A stretch of 64,000 nucleotides of DNA, from positions 24,263 through 88,262 of the forward strand of contig NZ_PVZB01000032.1 of the NCBI RefSeq assembly GCF_003002025.1, written 5' to 3'. Positions within the stretch are counted from its first letter, which is position 1, and each line of letters starts with the position of its first letter. Both the position numbers and the translations under genes were made by a program. Source of the DNA: Paraburkholderia sp. BL25I1N1. GTDB lineage: Bacteria; Pseudomonadota; Gammaproteobacteria; Burkholderiales; Burkholderiaceae. This document shows positions 1 through 8,025 of this stretch, one piece after another. Below the pieces are notes generated by a model. It ran no database searches, was not told where the DNA came from, and saw nothing but the letters and a program-made list of their open reading frames with translations.

Positions 1-826
1 CGCGGGTTCGTCGGGCGTGCAGATCGCGGATGAGTTGCAACGTGCGGGCAAGCGCGTCTATCTGTCGGTCGGCGCGCACGATCGTCCGCCGCGCGCCTAT
101 CGCGGCCGCGATTTCTGCTGGTGGCTCGGCGTGCTCGGCGAATGGGATGCCGAGGTCATGAAGCCGGGCAGGGAGCACGTCACGATTGCGGTGAGCGGTG
201 CGCGTGGCGGCCATACGGTGGACTTCCGCCGTCTCGCGAATCAGGGCATCACGCTCGTGGGTCTGACGAAATCCTTCGATGACGGCGTGGTCACCTTTGA
301 AGCGGATCTCGCGGAGAACATCGCGCGCGGCGACGAGAACTATCTGTCGCTGCTCGACGCCGCCGACGCGTATGCCGAGCGCAACGGTCTCGATCTTCCC
401 GAAGAACCCGAAGCGCGCGTCATTCCCGCGGATCCGGAATGCGTGACGCACCCGCTGCACGATCTCGATCTGGCGAAAGCCGGCGTGACGTCGATTATCT
501 GGGCGACTGGTTATGCGGTCGATTTCAGCTGGCTGAACGTCGACGCGTTCGATGAAAAGGGCAAGCCGAAACATCAGCGCGGTGTATCGAAGGAGGCCGG
601 CATCTATTTCCTCGGTCTGCCGTGGCTGTCGCGCCGCGGTTCCGCATTCATCTGGGGCGTCTGGCACGACGCGAAGCATATCGCCGATCACATCGTGACG
701 CAGCGCAAATACGCGGCCTATTACGGCGACGCGCAACAGCAGGCACAGAGCCACGGCGAGGAAAGCGTTGAAAACCTATCCGCCGGTCCACGCGTTCACA
801 AAGTCAGCGAGATGGGCGTGAATTGA
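1..826 (+). CDS. Flavin-containing monooxygenase / FAD-NADPH oxidoreductase, 5' truncated by window edge
   Basis: The reading frame is open from base 2 to the stop at 824-826, so the N-terminal part, with the FAD-binding Rossmann motif, lies outside the window. The first residues (AGSSGVQIADEL) look like the second, NADPH-binding dinucleotide motif of the flavin-monooxygenase/CzcO class. Further on, WATGYAVDFSWL matches the ATGY motif typical of these enzymes, and the end (FLGLPWLSRRGSAFIWGV) is the usual C-terminal signature. About 274 residues are visible, against roughly 400-450 in complete members. It would use NADPH and oxygen to oxidise a small nucleophilic or nitrogen-containing substrate in the cytoplasm; the substrate is unknown. 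It heads an operon with RidA, DUF1028, M20 and NCS1 genes, which suggests an amine, amide or cyclic-imide substrate (inference). Confidence 0.85.
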   Translation, partial: AGSSGVQIADELQRAGKRVYLSVGAHDRPPRAYRGRDFCWWLGVLGEWDAEVMKPGREHVTIAVSGARGGHTVDFRRLANQGITLVGLTKSFDDGVVTFEADLAENIARGDENYLSLLDAADAYAERNGLDLPEEPEARVIPADPECVTHPLHDLDLAKAGVTSIIWATGYAVDFSWLNVDAFDEKGKPKHQRGVSKEAGIYFLGLPWLSRRGSAFIWGVWHDAKHIADHIVTQRKYAAYYGDAQQQAQSHGEESVENLSAGPRVHKVSEMGVN

Positions 827-880
827 TGCGTACGCCTCTCTAATCCGCGATTCATTTCTTCCTAACATTGAGGTGCATTG

Positions 881-1318
881 ATGAACCAGCCTACGCATAC
901 CCGTATCCGCATGTTCAACACGAAGGACACGTATCCGAACCAGACGCTCGACAACGATCTTTGCCAGGCCGTGCGCGCCGGCAACACGGTCTATGTGCGC
1001 GGTCAGGTAGGCACGGATTTCGACGGGCGCCTTGTCGGGATCGGCGATCCGCGCGCCCAGGCCGAGCAGGCGATGAAGAACGTCAAGCAGTTGCTGGAAG
1101 AAGCCGGCAGCGACCTGTCTCACATCGTCAAGACGACGACGTTCCTGACCGACGTCCGCTACCGCGAGCCGGTCTACCAGGAAGTCGGAAAGTGGTTGAA
1201 GGGTGTATTTCCGATTTCGACAGGCCTGGTGGTGGTCGCGTTGGGTCAGCCACAGTGGTTGATGGAGATCGACGTTGTCGCGGTGATTCCGGACGGATGG
1301 ACGCCGCCGCAAGCCTAA
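881..1318 (+). CDS. RidA family protein (enamine/imine deaminase)
   Basis: The 145-residue product aligns with the RidA/YjgF/UK114 fold: AVRAGNTVYVRGQVGTDFDG near residues 30-50, AEQAMKNVKQLLEEAG near 65-80, then IVKTTTFLTDVRYREPVYQEV. RidA proteins hydrolyse reactive enamines and imines; catabolic paralogues often process a pathway intermediate. The ATG at 881 follows a GAGGTG site. The frame also allows a TTG at 878, which is less likely. The stop is 11 bases before the DUF1028 start. Operon position next to a flavin monooxygenase and an amide-type hydrolase suggests that it deaminates an imine made by the oxygenase. The family is clear; the substrate is unknown. Confidence 0.88.
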   Translation: MNQPTHTRIRMFNTKDTYPNQTLDNDLCQAVRAGNTVYVRGQVGTDFDGRLVGIGDPRAQAEQAMKNVKQLLEEAGSDLSHIVKTTTFLTDVRYREPVYQEVGKWLKGVFPISTGLVVVALGQPQWLMEIDVVAVIPDGWTPPQA

Positions 1319-1328
1319 GGAGCGGGAC

Positions 1329-2006
1329 ATGACATTCTCAATCGTCGGACGTTGCCCGCAATCCGGGCAGCTTGGCATCGCGATCAGTTCGTCCAGCATC
1401 GCGGTGGGCGCGCGCTGCCCATGGGTCCGCGCAGGTGTAGGCGCAGTGGCGACGCAAAACGTCACGCTGCCCGCGCTTGGGCCGCAGATTCTCGATCTTC
1501 TGCAGCACGAGCGACTCGATCCCACCGCGGCATTGGACCGAATGCTCGGCGCGAGCGAGTGGAGCGAGTACCGCCAGGTGACCGTGATCGATGCGCAGGG
1601 CCGCACGGCGTTCTTTAGCGGCAAGGAAGCGCTGGGCACGTATCACGCCGTCGCCGGCAAGCAGTGTGTGGCGGCAGGCAACATGCTCGCTGGCATCGAT
1701 GTGATCGAGGCGATGCATTCGGCGTTCGAGCAGGCAACTGGCACGCTTGCCGATCGGCTGCTCGCGGGCATGCATGCCGCGATAGCCGCCGGCGGCGAAG
1801 CAGGACCCGTGCATTCGGCGGCGCTCAAGATCGTGGGCGACGTGAGCTGGCCGATCGTCGATTTGCGGGTCGATTGGGCGGATGACGATCCCATCGGCCA
1901 GCTCGCCGGTCTGTGGCAAGCGTACCAGCCGCAGATGCAGGACTACCTGACCCGGGCGTTGAATCCGACCGCCGCGCCGAGCTACGGAGTGCCCGGCAAT
2001 GAATGA
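1329..2006 (+). CDS. DUF1028 family protein (Ntn-hydrolase-like fold)
   Basis: The start TFSIVGRCPQSGQLGIAISSSSIAVGARCPWVRAG is the characteristic N-terminus of DUF1028, a family with an Ntn-hydrolase-like fold and no settled activity. The length of 225 residues is normal for the family. An AAGGAG site lies 7 bases before the ATG. The 3' end overlaps the next gene by 8 bases (ATG at 1999, TGA at 2004), which implies translational coupling. Members commonly sit beside RidA and M20 peptidase genes, as here, so an amidohydrolase step in the same pathway is a reasonable inference, not a demonstrated function. Confidence 0.85.
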   Translation: MTFSIVGRCPQSGQLGIAISSSSIAVGARCPWVRAGVGAVATQNVTLPALGPQILDLLQHERLDPTAALDRMLGASEWSEYRQVTVIDAQGRTAFFSGKEALGTYHAVAGKQCVAAGNMLAGIDVIEAMHSAFEQATGTLADRLLAGMHAAIAAGGEAGPVHSAALKIVGDVSWPIVDLRVDWADDDPIGQLAGLWQAYQPQMQDYLTRALNPTAAPSYGVPGNE

Positions 2007-3162
2007 GCGCTCCAGCCGCGCGCTGCTCGAACGGCTGATCGGCTTCGCCACGGTCAGTCGCGACTCCAATCTCGACATGATCGAATTCATCCGAAGTTAC
2101 CTCGATGAACTCGGTGTGGAGAGCGAACTGTTTTACAACGCCGAGCGCACCAAGGCGAATCTGTTTGCGACCATCGGCCCGCGTGAGCGCGGCGGCATCG
2201 TGCTGTCCGGCCATACCGACGTGGTGCCCGTCGATGGCCAGGCATGGACCGTCGATCCATTCCGTCTCACCGAGCGCGACGGACGGTTATATGGCCGCGG
2301 CACGGCCGACATGAAGGGATATATCGCTTCGGTGCTGGCAGCGGTGCCCGGCTTGCTCGAGCGCGAGTTGAAGTTGCCGGTGCACCTCGCTTTTTCGTAC
2401 GACGAAGAAGTCGGATGCCTCGGCGTGCGGCCGATGCTGGCGGAATTGGCGCAGCGCGCGCACAAGCCGGCGCTGTGCCTGATCGGCGAACCGACGGAAC
2501 TCAAACCGGTGCTGGGCCACAAGGGCAAGCTGGCGATGCGCTGTCAGGTGAAAGGTGCGCCTTGCCATTCGGCTTATGCGCCGTATGGCGTCAACGCCAT
2601 TCAATACGCGGCGCGCATGATCGGCCGCCTGGAAGAGATCGGCGAGCAACTGGCGCGGCCCGAACATCACGACGAGCGCTTCGATCCGCCGTTCTCGACT
2701 GTGCAAACCGGGGTGATCAAGGGCGGCCGTGCGCTCAACATCGTGCCGGCCGAATGCGAGTTCGACTTCGAAGTGCGCGCGCTGCCTGGCTTCGACGCCA
2801 ACCGGGTGGCCGACGAGTTGCAGACCTACGCCGAGGCCGAGTTGCTACCGAAGATGCGCGCGGTGAAAGCGGACACCGAGATCCGCTTTGAACCGCTGTC
2901 TGCCTATCCGGGATTGGCCACATCTCCCGACAGCGAAGCGGCGCGTCTTCTGGCGCTGCTCAGCGGTTCCGTTGAGTTCGGCACCGTCGCATTCGGCACC
3001 GAGGGCGGGCTATTCAATCAGGCGGGCATTCCGGCCGTGGTGTGCGGACCCGGCAGCATGGACCAAGGGCATAAGCCGGACGAATTCGTCACCGTCGAGC
3101 AATTGCGTGAATGCGACGCGATGCTGGCTCGCCTGGCGGAATACGTTTCGGCCGCGTCCTGA
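1999..3162 (+). CDS. M20 family metallo-deacylase, acetylornithine deacetylase-like
   Basis: The 387-residue protein has the two metal-binding signatures of M20/ArgE enzymes: SGHTDVVPVDG near residues 73-83 and YGRGTADMKGY near 97-107. YDEEVGCLGV follows near 134, and GTEGGLFNQAGIPAVVCGPGSMDQGHKPDEFV carries the C-terminal metal ligands. A dimerisation domain lies between. The family removes acyl groups from N-acyl amino acids using zinc or cobalt. ArgE itself acts on N-acetylornithine, but this copy lies in a catabolic operon with a monooxygenase and a permease, so it more likely hydrolyses an N-acyl or carbamoyl pathway intermediate. The start overlaps the upstream gene, which supports coupling. 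Confidence 0.85.
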   Translation: MNERSSRALLERLIGFATVSRDSNLDMIEFIRSYLDELGVESELFYNAERTKANLFATIGPRERGGIVLSGHTDVVPVDGQAWTVDPFRLTERDGRLYGRGTADMKGYIASVLAAVPGLLERELKLPVHLAFSYDEEVGCLGVRPMLAELAQRAHKPALCLIGEPTELKPVLGHKGKLAMRCQVKGAPCHSAYAPYGVNAIQYAARMIGRLEEIGEQLARPEHHDERFDPPFSTVQTGVIKGGRALNIVPAECEFDFEVRALPGFDANRVADELQTYAEAELLPKMRAVKADTEIRFEPLSAYPGLATSPDSEAARLLALLSGSVEFGTVAFGTEGGLFNQAGIPAVVCGPGSMDQGHKPDEFVTVEQLRECDAMLARLAEYVSAAS

Positions 3163-3187
3163 GACGACACAACAGAAGGAGACGAAC

Positions 3188-4615
3188 TTGAATACTTCCG
3201 AACACAATGCCCCGGCATTGATCGAAAAACACACCATTGGCTATGTGCCGCCCGAGGATCGCCATGGCAAGGTGCGCGATCTGTTCACGCTATGGTTCGG
3301 CGGCAACATCGCGCCATTGCCCATTGTCACCGGCGCGCTCGGCGTGCAGATTTTCCACTTGAACTTGCTGTGGGGCATCGTGGCGATCGTCGTCGGTCAG
3401 GCGGTCGGCGGCGTGTTGATGGCGCTGCATTCGGCGCAGGGTCCGCAAATGGGCATCCCGCAGATGATCCAAAGCCGCGCGCAGTTCGGTTCATGGGGCG
3501 CGCTGCTGGTCACCGTGATCGCAGGCGTGATGTACGTGGGTTTCTTCGCGTCCAATATCGTGCTCGCCGGGAAGTCTCTTCACGGCATCGAGAAGGGTAT
3601 TCCGGTTCCTGTCGGCATTGTGATCGGCGCGCTGGGTTCCGGGCTGATCGGCATCATCGGTTACCGGATCATCCATATCCTGAACCGCGTCGGAACCTGG
3701 GTGCTCGGGATCGGCATCGTGATCGGATTCGGCTATATCCTCACGCATATCGCCACGGACGACTTTCTCACGCGCGGCGGATTCAACATCGCCGGCTGGC
3801 TCGCGACGGTTTCGCTGTCGGCGCTCTGGCAAATCGCTTTCGCTCCGTACGTGTCCGACTATTCGCGCTATCTGCCGGCGAATGTGCATGTTGCATCGAC
3901 GTTCTGGGCGACCTACCTCGGCTGCACGATCGGCTCGACGCTCGCGTTCGTCTTCGGCGCGGTAGCCGTGCTCGCGGTGGCGCCCGGCGCCGACGCGATG
4001 GATGCCGTCAAGCAGGCCACCGGACCGCTCGGGCTGCCGATGCTCGTCCTCTTCCTGCTGAGCGTGATCAGCCACAACGCGCTGAACCTGTACGGCGCGG
4101 TGCTCGCGGCCATCACGTCGCTGCAGACCTTCGCCTATCGCTGGATTCCCACGGCGAAAGCGCGAGCCGTGCTGTCGATTGCGATACTCCTGGCATGCTG
4201 CTACGGCGCGATCGGCGCGTCGGCGAATTTCGTCGGCAATCTGGTCGATCTCGTGCTCGCGCTGCTGGTCGTGCTGGTGCCGTGGACCGCGATCAATCTG
4301 ATCGACTTCTATGTGATCCACAAGGGCAAGTACGACATCCAGTCGATCTTCCAGGTGGACGGCGGCATCTACGGCCGCTTCAACCCACAGGCGCTGATTG
4401 CCTATGGGATCGGCATCGTCGTGCAGATTCCGTTTATGAACACGCCGATGTATGCAGGTCCGGTGCCGAAGTATCTCGACGGCGCGGATCTCTCCTGGGT
4501 TATCGGACTGCTTCTGACGTCGCCGCTGTATTACTGGCTCGCCTCGCGCGACTCCAGCTATCGGCGCAGACAAACGGCTGCCGGTGTTACAGTTTGCGCG
4601 GCGAGACAGTCGTGA
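3188..4615 (+). CDS. NCS1 family nucleobase:cation symporter (CodB-like)
   Basis: The protein has about 475 residues and some 12 hydrophobic segments. It begins HTIGYVPPEDRHGKVRDLFTLWFGGNIAPLPIVTGALGVQIF, the N-terminus of NCS1 cytosine/purine/allantoin permeases, and later has SRAQFGSWGALL and WQIAFAPYVSDYSRYLP. The start chosen is TTG at 3188, 6-8 bases after a strong AGAAGGAGAC site. An upstream in-frame extension to 2888 lies inside the M20 gene and was rejected. It would import a nitrogen heterocycle or amide with a cation, presumably the substrate of the operon enzymes. It is separate from the second NCS1 permease at 29222. Confidence 0.87.
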   Translation: MNTSEHNAPALIEKHTIGYVPPEDRHGKVRDLFTLWFGGNIAPLPIVTGALGVQIFHLNLLWGIVAIVVGQAVGGVLMALHSAQGPQMGIPQMIQSRAQFGSWGALLVTVIAGVMYVGFFASNIVLAGKSLHGIEKGIPVPVGIVIGALGSGLIGIIGYRIIHILNRVGTWVLGIGIVIGFGYILTHIATDDFLTRGGFNIAGWLATVSLSALWQIAFAPYVSDYSRYLPANVHVASTFWATYLGCTIGSTLAFVFGAVAVLAVAPGADAMDAVKQATGPLGLPMLVLFLLSVISHNALNLYGAVLAAITSLQTFAYRWIPTAKARAVLSIAILLACCYGAIGASANFVGNLVDLVLALLVVLVPWTAINLIDFYVIHKGKYDIQSIFQVDGGIYGRFNPQALIAYGIGIVVQIPFMNTPMYAGPVPKYLDGADLSWVIGLLLTSPLYYWLASRDSSYRRRQTAAGVTVCAARQS

Positions 4616-5231
4616 CTGTTGGTGGGCTTCCGTGCGAGAGTATGGAAATCTTTCGCCAGCTTGACGATCGATCGTCCGGATCGGCTCCGTCGAAGAAGGC
4701 GATCCATCATCAGATCGAGCTGGCTGGAACGGTCAGTAAGATCAGGACGCCCGGATAGATCGGCATCCTGATCGATTCTTATCGGCCTTGAATCAGAAAC
4801 GGGCGCAGTTGCTCCTGCACGGCGGCGGTCTTGGCCTCGACGCCATCGCGGCCGAGGTTGATTACGTCGCCGGAGCGACGTTTCGAACGCTTTTTCGCCA
4901 GCGCCTCGGACGAGGAGTCCGCGGTCTTCGAGCCGACCTGCGCTGACTGCGCTTGCATCGTTAGACGAGGCGGATATGGCCGCGATTTCAGGCAGCCGCG
5001 CCTCGTCTCTGGTCAGGGTCCGCTGTCGGCGTGGTATCGGTGCCCAGGCCGCCGACGTCGCGCGCTCTGGCACTACGCCGACGATGAGGTGAATGACGCC
5101 ATTTTTCGAGCCTGATATTGCAAGCGGAATTATTCGCAAATCCTATCGCCGCGTGGTTACAACTGCGATGTACACTTTCCTGCAGGGACATTCCACGGTT
5201 CAAGGACCGGGCAGAACATGCAGGATCGGCG
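4616..5231. other. Intergenic region, mostly without recognisable genes
   Basis: Between the first operon and the small plus-strand gene at 5232, the longer frames on both strands read as low-complexity Arg/Ser-rich sequence without a ribosome binding site. The only frame that looks protein-like is the short minus-strand one at 4779-4958, listed separately. No clear terminator hairpin was found after the permease gene. Confidence 0.5.
4779..4958 (-). CDS. Possible small basic protein, 59 residues
   Basis: Reading leftwards from ATG at 4958, the frame encodes 59 residues, starting MQAQSAQVGSKTADSSSEA. A KKRSKRRSGD cluster follows near residues 22-31, then DVINLGRDGVEAKTAAVQEQLRPFLIQGR to the stop. 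The composition is natural (charged, amphipathic C-terminal half), unlike the shadow frames around it. No good ribosome binding site precedes the ATG, and the family is not recognised. The lysine/arginine cluster could bind nucleic acid, which is speculation. Confidence 0.35.
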   Translation of the reverse strand: MQAQSAQVGSKTADSSSEALAKKRSKRRSGDVINLGRDGVEAKTAAVQEQLRPFLIQGR

Positions 5232-5504
5232 ATGAAAAGAATCTACGGGTACAAAGGCTTTGAGGTCACCGTGGAGCTAGAACCCGTTTGGGAGACCGCG
5301 GGCAGCGTAACGCTGCTGCCGCCGCGAGGCTTTGTCGCCGTCGTGCACGTCAGAACGATGGGCGCGGTGGGCGCCACGCGCCCCGTGATTGCGCCGATCC
5401 GCCTCGGGGCGGCCATCCAGCAACCGTTCCCGACACAAGCCGAGGCGCTCATGGCGGGGTATAGCGCAGGGCAGCGGGTAGTGGACGACACGTTCGCGCG
5501 TTGA
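5232..5504 (+). CDS. Small hypothetical protein, 90 residues
   Basis: The start is ATG at 5232 (MKRIYGYKGFEVTVELEPVW), preceded by an AGGATCGG stretch as a weak ribosome binding site. The product has alternating hydrophobic strands (GFVAVVHVRTMG, RPVIAPIRLG) and ends TQAEALMAGYSAGQRVVDDTFAR, a pattern common to small burkholderial proteins with one beta-sheet and a C-terminal helix. No signal peptide or membrane segment is seen. The function is unknown. The frame continues upstream to 5118 without a better start. Confidence 0.6.
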   Translation: MKRIYGYKGFEVTVELEPVWETAGSVTLLPPRGFVAVVHVRTMGAVGATRPVIAPIRLGAAIQQPFPTQAEALMAGYSAGQRVVDDTFAR

Positions 5505-5590
5505 CCCTATTCTCCGGACGAAAAAAGCCGCAGCGATCACCGCGGCCCGAACACAGCCGCAACGCATGAGACGCTGGCGCCAATATCCGG

Positions 5591-5878
5591 TTATCTGGCC
5601 GGGACCTTCGCCGGTCTTTCGTTCTGCCGGGCCAACGAACCAGGGTCCGTCATCGTGGAATGATCGTCACGCGCATCGATCCACTCGATTGCCCATTGCC
5701 GCGCGAGCTCGATGGCCTCGTCTTCGGTTTCGAACCAGGCAAGATTGCGCTCGATGTGCATTTCGGTATCCACATCGTCGTCAGGGGAAGTTCGGATGAT
5801 CCGCGCATGCGCGAAGAACTGACCCAGCGAAAAATCCGCGGTTGCGTCGATAACCCAGCCGCCGTACTCGTACTTCAT
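5591..5878 (-). CDS. Small hypothetical protein, 95 residues
   Basis: The minus-strand start at 5878 has a GGAGGCAAC ribosome binding site immediately upstream, and the frame begins MKYEYGGWVIDATADFSLGQ. It continues FFAHARIIRTSPDDDVDTEMHIERNLAWFETEDEAIELARQWAIEWID, a beta-rich half followed by an amphipathic helix, then a polar tail. Small proteins of this build are frequent in Burkholderiales and have no assigned role. The longer frame to 5992 was rejected because the site at 5878 is far better. Confidence 0.65.
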   Translation of the reverse strand: MKYEYGGWVIDATADFSLGQFFAHARIIRTSPDDDVDTEMHIERNLAWFETEDEAIELARQWAIEWIDARDDHSTMTDPGSLARQNERPAKVPAR

Positions 5879-6092
5879 GTTGCCTCCGATACCTGCTAAT
5901 CGAAATTCGAACAGACAAAGCATGGATCCATCAGGCTGCCTTCGCTGAGCCTCCACCGTTGAATGGCGGACTTGGGGGCGGCCGGACAGCACGCAGCCCG
6001 TCCACTCCGCAGCGCCTTATTGTTATAGATCATTCGTGGTTGAACGGTTGTGCGGAGCGGGGGCACGCAGTGTCAGCAAACACGCAGGCGGC

Positions 6093-6284
6093 TCAATTGT
6101 CGTCCGATCTGCTCGGCAGATGCTCGTGCGGCACCGGTTCTGCTTCCGCGGCGTCGGGAACATCGGGCTTGGTGCGTGGTGCAGATTTGGCGGTCGCCGA
6201 CCGGGTGCCCGGCGTAACGCCGCGGACTGGATGGTCCGGAATTCCTGGCCGGTGAATGCGGCGTGTGGGCGGTGTTGAAGGCAT
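6093..6284 (-). CDS. Small proline-rich hypothetical protein, 63 residues
   Basis: A near-ideal TAGGAGGAAATC site stands directly before the minus-strand ATG at 6284. The product is rich in Pro, Arg and Ser (start MPSTPPTRRIHRPGIPDHP) and acidic near its end (PDVPDAAEAEPVPHEHLP), so it is probably disordered. There is no signal peptide or membrane segment. The reason to call it is the ribosome binding site; the family is not recognised. Confidence 0.5.
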   Translation of the reverse strand: MPSTPPTRRIHRPGIPDHPVRGVTPGTRSATAKSAPRTKPDVPDAAEAEPVPHEHLPSRSDDN

Positions 6285-6868
6285 GATTTCCTCCTACGCG
6301 GACGTGACTTGCAACATCCATCATACCTCTGTCGAAGAGGCAGAACATACCGGCGGAGGCCAGTATCTGGCGAGCTTTCGCCGAATCAGACATGACCGAT
6401 ATGGTCCGCCGCTTTTTCACCCGGCGCCGCGCGACAAATACGACCGCCGTAATAAATATTTCGCAATTTTGCGATAGTCGTAGAGGGCGGGACTTAACGT
6501 ATAAATATACGATTCAAATATAAACGGCCTATTGGATTCGCGGCCGATCAGTTGTGGTAAGTAAGTGAGCTATTAAAACGGCAATATGTAATACGGATAG
6601 ATGAAAGCCACGCTGGTAATGCGTTTCAGAGATTTCTCAGACGAATGGAAAAACCTTCGAGTTGCGTTCTACATAAAAAGAAAACGCATCGACGCAAAAA
6701 AAGCATTTCACATATTGCGTTCAAAAATTGAGCGGTTATGATGGCGTCTCCGTGATTCGATTTCTCGCACGATTGCTTCACGGAGGGAGTGGCAGGAAAT
6801 TTGCCGGCAGTTTTGCAGGAGACGTAATCCATACGCTTGGCGTAGAGAGACTAAATCGAGGAGACGCT
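6285..6868. other. Intergenic region with an AT-rich core
   Basis: From about 6430 to 6740 the sequence is clearly richer in A and T than anything nearby, with runs such as GTATAAATATACG (6500-6512), itself a short palindrome, and several A-tracts. No convincing gene fills it, apart from a short basic frame at 6601-6741 listed separately. It could be a promoter region bound by an H-NS-type protein, or acquired DNA. Confidence 0.5.
6601..6741 (+). CDS. Possible short basic peptide, 46 residues
   Basis: The open frame encodes MKATLVMRFRDFSDEWKNLR, then a lysine/arginine-rich stretch (YIKRKRIDAKKAFHILRSKIERL). It lies entirely in an AT-rich segment and lacks a good ribosome binding site (only CGGATAG upstream). 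The composition is that of a real basic peptide, but a frame this short in AT-rich DNA can be chance. No family is recognised. Confidence 0.25.
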   Translation: MKATLVMRFRDFSDEWKNLRVAFYIKRKRIDAKKAFHILRSKIERL

Positions 6869-7066
6869 ATGTTGAGTCCCCATGAGTTCGCTACCTTGAT
6901 GCTCATCAAGAGCGCACCGGACCAGATCGAACTGGGCCGCGCCGAACTCGACACGCTGCTGGAGCGGCAGCTCATCTCGCTGGAAAATTTTGCGTCAGGA
7001 AGCCCGCGTGCTCATCTTACGAGCGACGGCGATTCTATTCTCAGGGCGGTCGCCCGGATGCGCTAA
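6869..7066 (+). CDS. Small hypothetical protein, 65 residues
   Basis: ATG at 6869 follows a GAGGAGACGCT ribosome binding site. The product, MLSPHEFATLMLIKSAPDQIELGRAELDTLLERQLISLENF, then a polar linker and LTSDGDSILRAVARMR, looks like a small winged-helix or helical domain: the final LTSDGDSILRAV resembles the wing end of MarR-like proteins. Longer upstream starts (6728) lack a comparable site. Function unknown. Confidence 0.6.
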   Translation: MLSPHEFATLMLIKSAPDQIELGRAELDTLLERQLISLENFASGSPRAHLTSDGDSILRAVARMR

Positions 7067-7301
7067 ATATTCGCGGCGCTCGCCTCCCGGCGAGCACGGC
7101 GAAGACACAGTCATGAATGCATTGTTCTGGCTGCGGGTTGGTTTGTAGTGCCTGTTGATGTAACGACCGTCGAAGTTCTGGCGACGCATTCTGCCTGACA
7201 GGCGTCCTTGCGCTTCGATTTATCCACCATCACGATCCGTCGCAACACTCCCGTCCGATCGGGGGTTTCGTGCACCGGATCGAATTTTGAGGAATTCAAC
7301 C

Positions 7302-7868
7302 ATGGCTCTATCGAGTCCCGACCAGGCCGTTGCCGTGAAGGCCAGCCTCGACGCATTTTTCGGGTTGACAGGGAAGGTCTTTGAAGGCGCGGAGAAACTG
7401 GTTGCGCTGAATCTGCAGGCCGTCAGGTCCACGCTGGCTGAGGCGCAGGAGAATATAACGAAGTCGCCGGGCACGACGGACCCGCTGCAATGGTTCGCGC
7501 TGCAATCAGGCCTCACCGGGCCTTTCGCTGAGAAATCGCTGTCATACGGCCGGCAAGTGTTCGACATCGCATCGGCCACGCAGGCTGAACTCACGCAGTT
7601 GGCACAGGCGCAGTACGAGCGGCACAACGCGCGCGTGCAGGCGTTCGTCGAGGAAACGGCGAAGAATGCGCCGGCAGGTTCCGAAGCGGCGATCGCCGCG
7701 TGGAAGTCCGCGATCAGCGCCACGACCACACTGTACGAAACCCTGCAGAAAACCGGGCAACAGGCCGTGCAGGCCGCCGGGAGTAATTTCGACGCTGTCA
7801 CAGCCATAGCCTCGAAGGCCGCTCGACGCGCCGAACAGGTTCCGGTAGCCGTCGGCGCGAAGGGATAA
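7302..7868 (+). CDS. Phasin family protein (PHB granule-associated)
   Basis: The 188-residue protein begins ALSSPDQAVAVKASLDAFFGLTGKVFEGAEKLVALNLQAVRSTLAEA and continues as one long amphipathic helix with Ala/Gln-rich heptads, the build of PhaP-type phasins. Phasins coat polyhydroxybutyrate granules and control their size. A GAGGAATTCAAC site precedes the ATG. The next gene is an acetoacetyl-CoA reductase, which supports a PHB role. A hairpin with a short U-rich tail directly follows, so the two genes may be separately terminated. Confidence 0.9.
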   Translation: MALSSPDQAVAVKASLDAFFGLTGKVFEGAEKLVALNLQAVRSTLAEAQENITKSPGTTDPLQWFALQSGLTGPFAEKSLSYGRQVFDIASATQAELTQLAQAQYERHNARVQAFVEETAKNAPAGSEAAIAAWKSAISATTTLYETLQKTGQQAVQAAGSNFDAVTAIASKAARRAEQVPVAVGAKG

Positions 7869-7872
7869 GACC

Positions 7873-7910
7873 AACGCGGGCAGCGATGCCCGCGTTGCCG
7901 TTCCTGTTTT
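7873..7910 (+). terminator. Probable terminator after the phasin gene
   Basis: AACGCGGGCA and TGCCCGCGTT form a perfect 10-bp stem around a GCGA tetraloop. A pyrimidine-rich stretch ending CCTGTTTT follows. The U-run is short and displaced by some bases, so termination may be partial. Confidence 0.6.
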
Positions 7911-8025
7911 ATCTGAAGGAATACTGAAGGAGCGACGCAGGCCGGTTACCAGTACATCAAGTTCTTGACTGAATGCAGCGTGGCTCCAGGTATTTACGAG
8001 GCCGATTTTTTGCGAGGACGATTCG

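Noticed and set aside
3292..4758. Long plus-strand frame of 488 residues overlapping the first permease
   Set aside because: Arg-rich, without family resemblance, in the +1 frame of a clear NCS1 gene; a shadow caused by high GC.
4558..5139. Minus-strand frame of 193 residues
   Set aside because: Arg/Asp-rich composition without domain pattern or ribosome binding site; partly antisense to the permease end.
7797..7803. Second TGTCACA in the phasin gene
   Set aside because: No CGTC at 16 bases distance and inside a coding region; chance match to half of the ECF41 motif.
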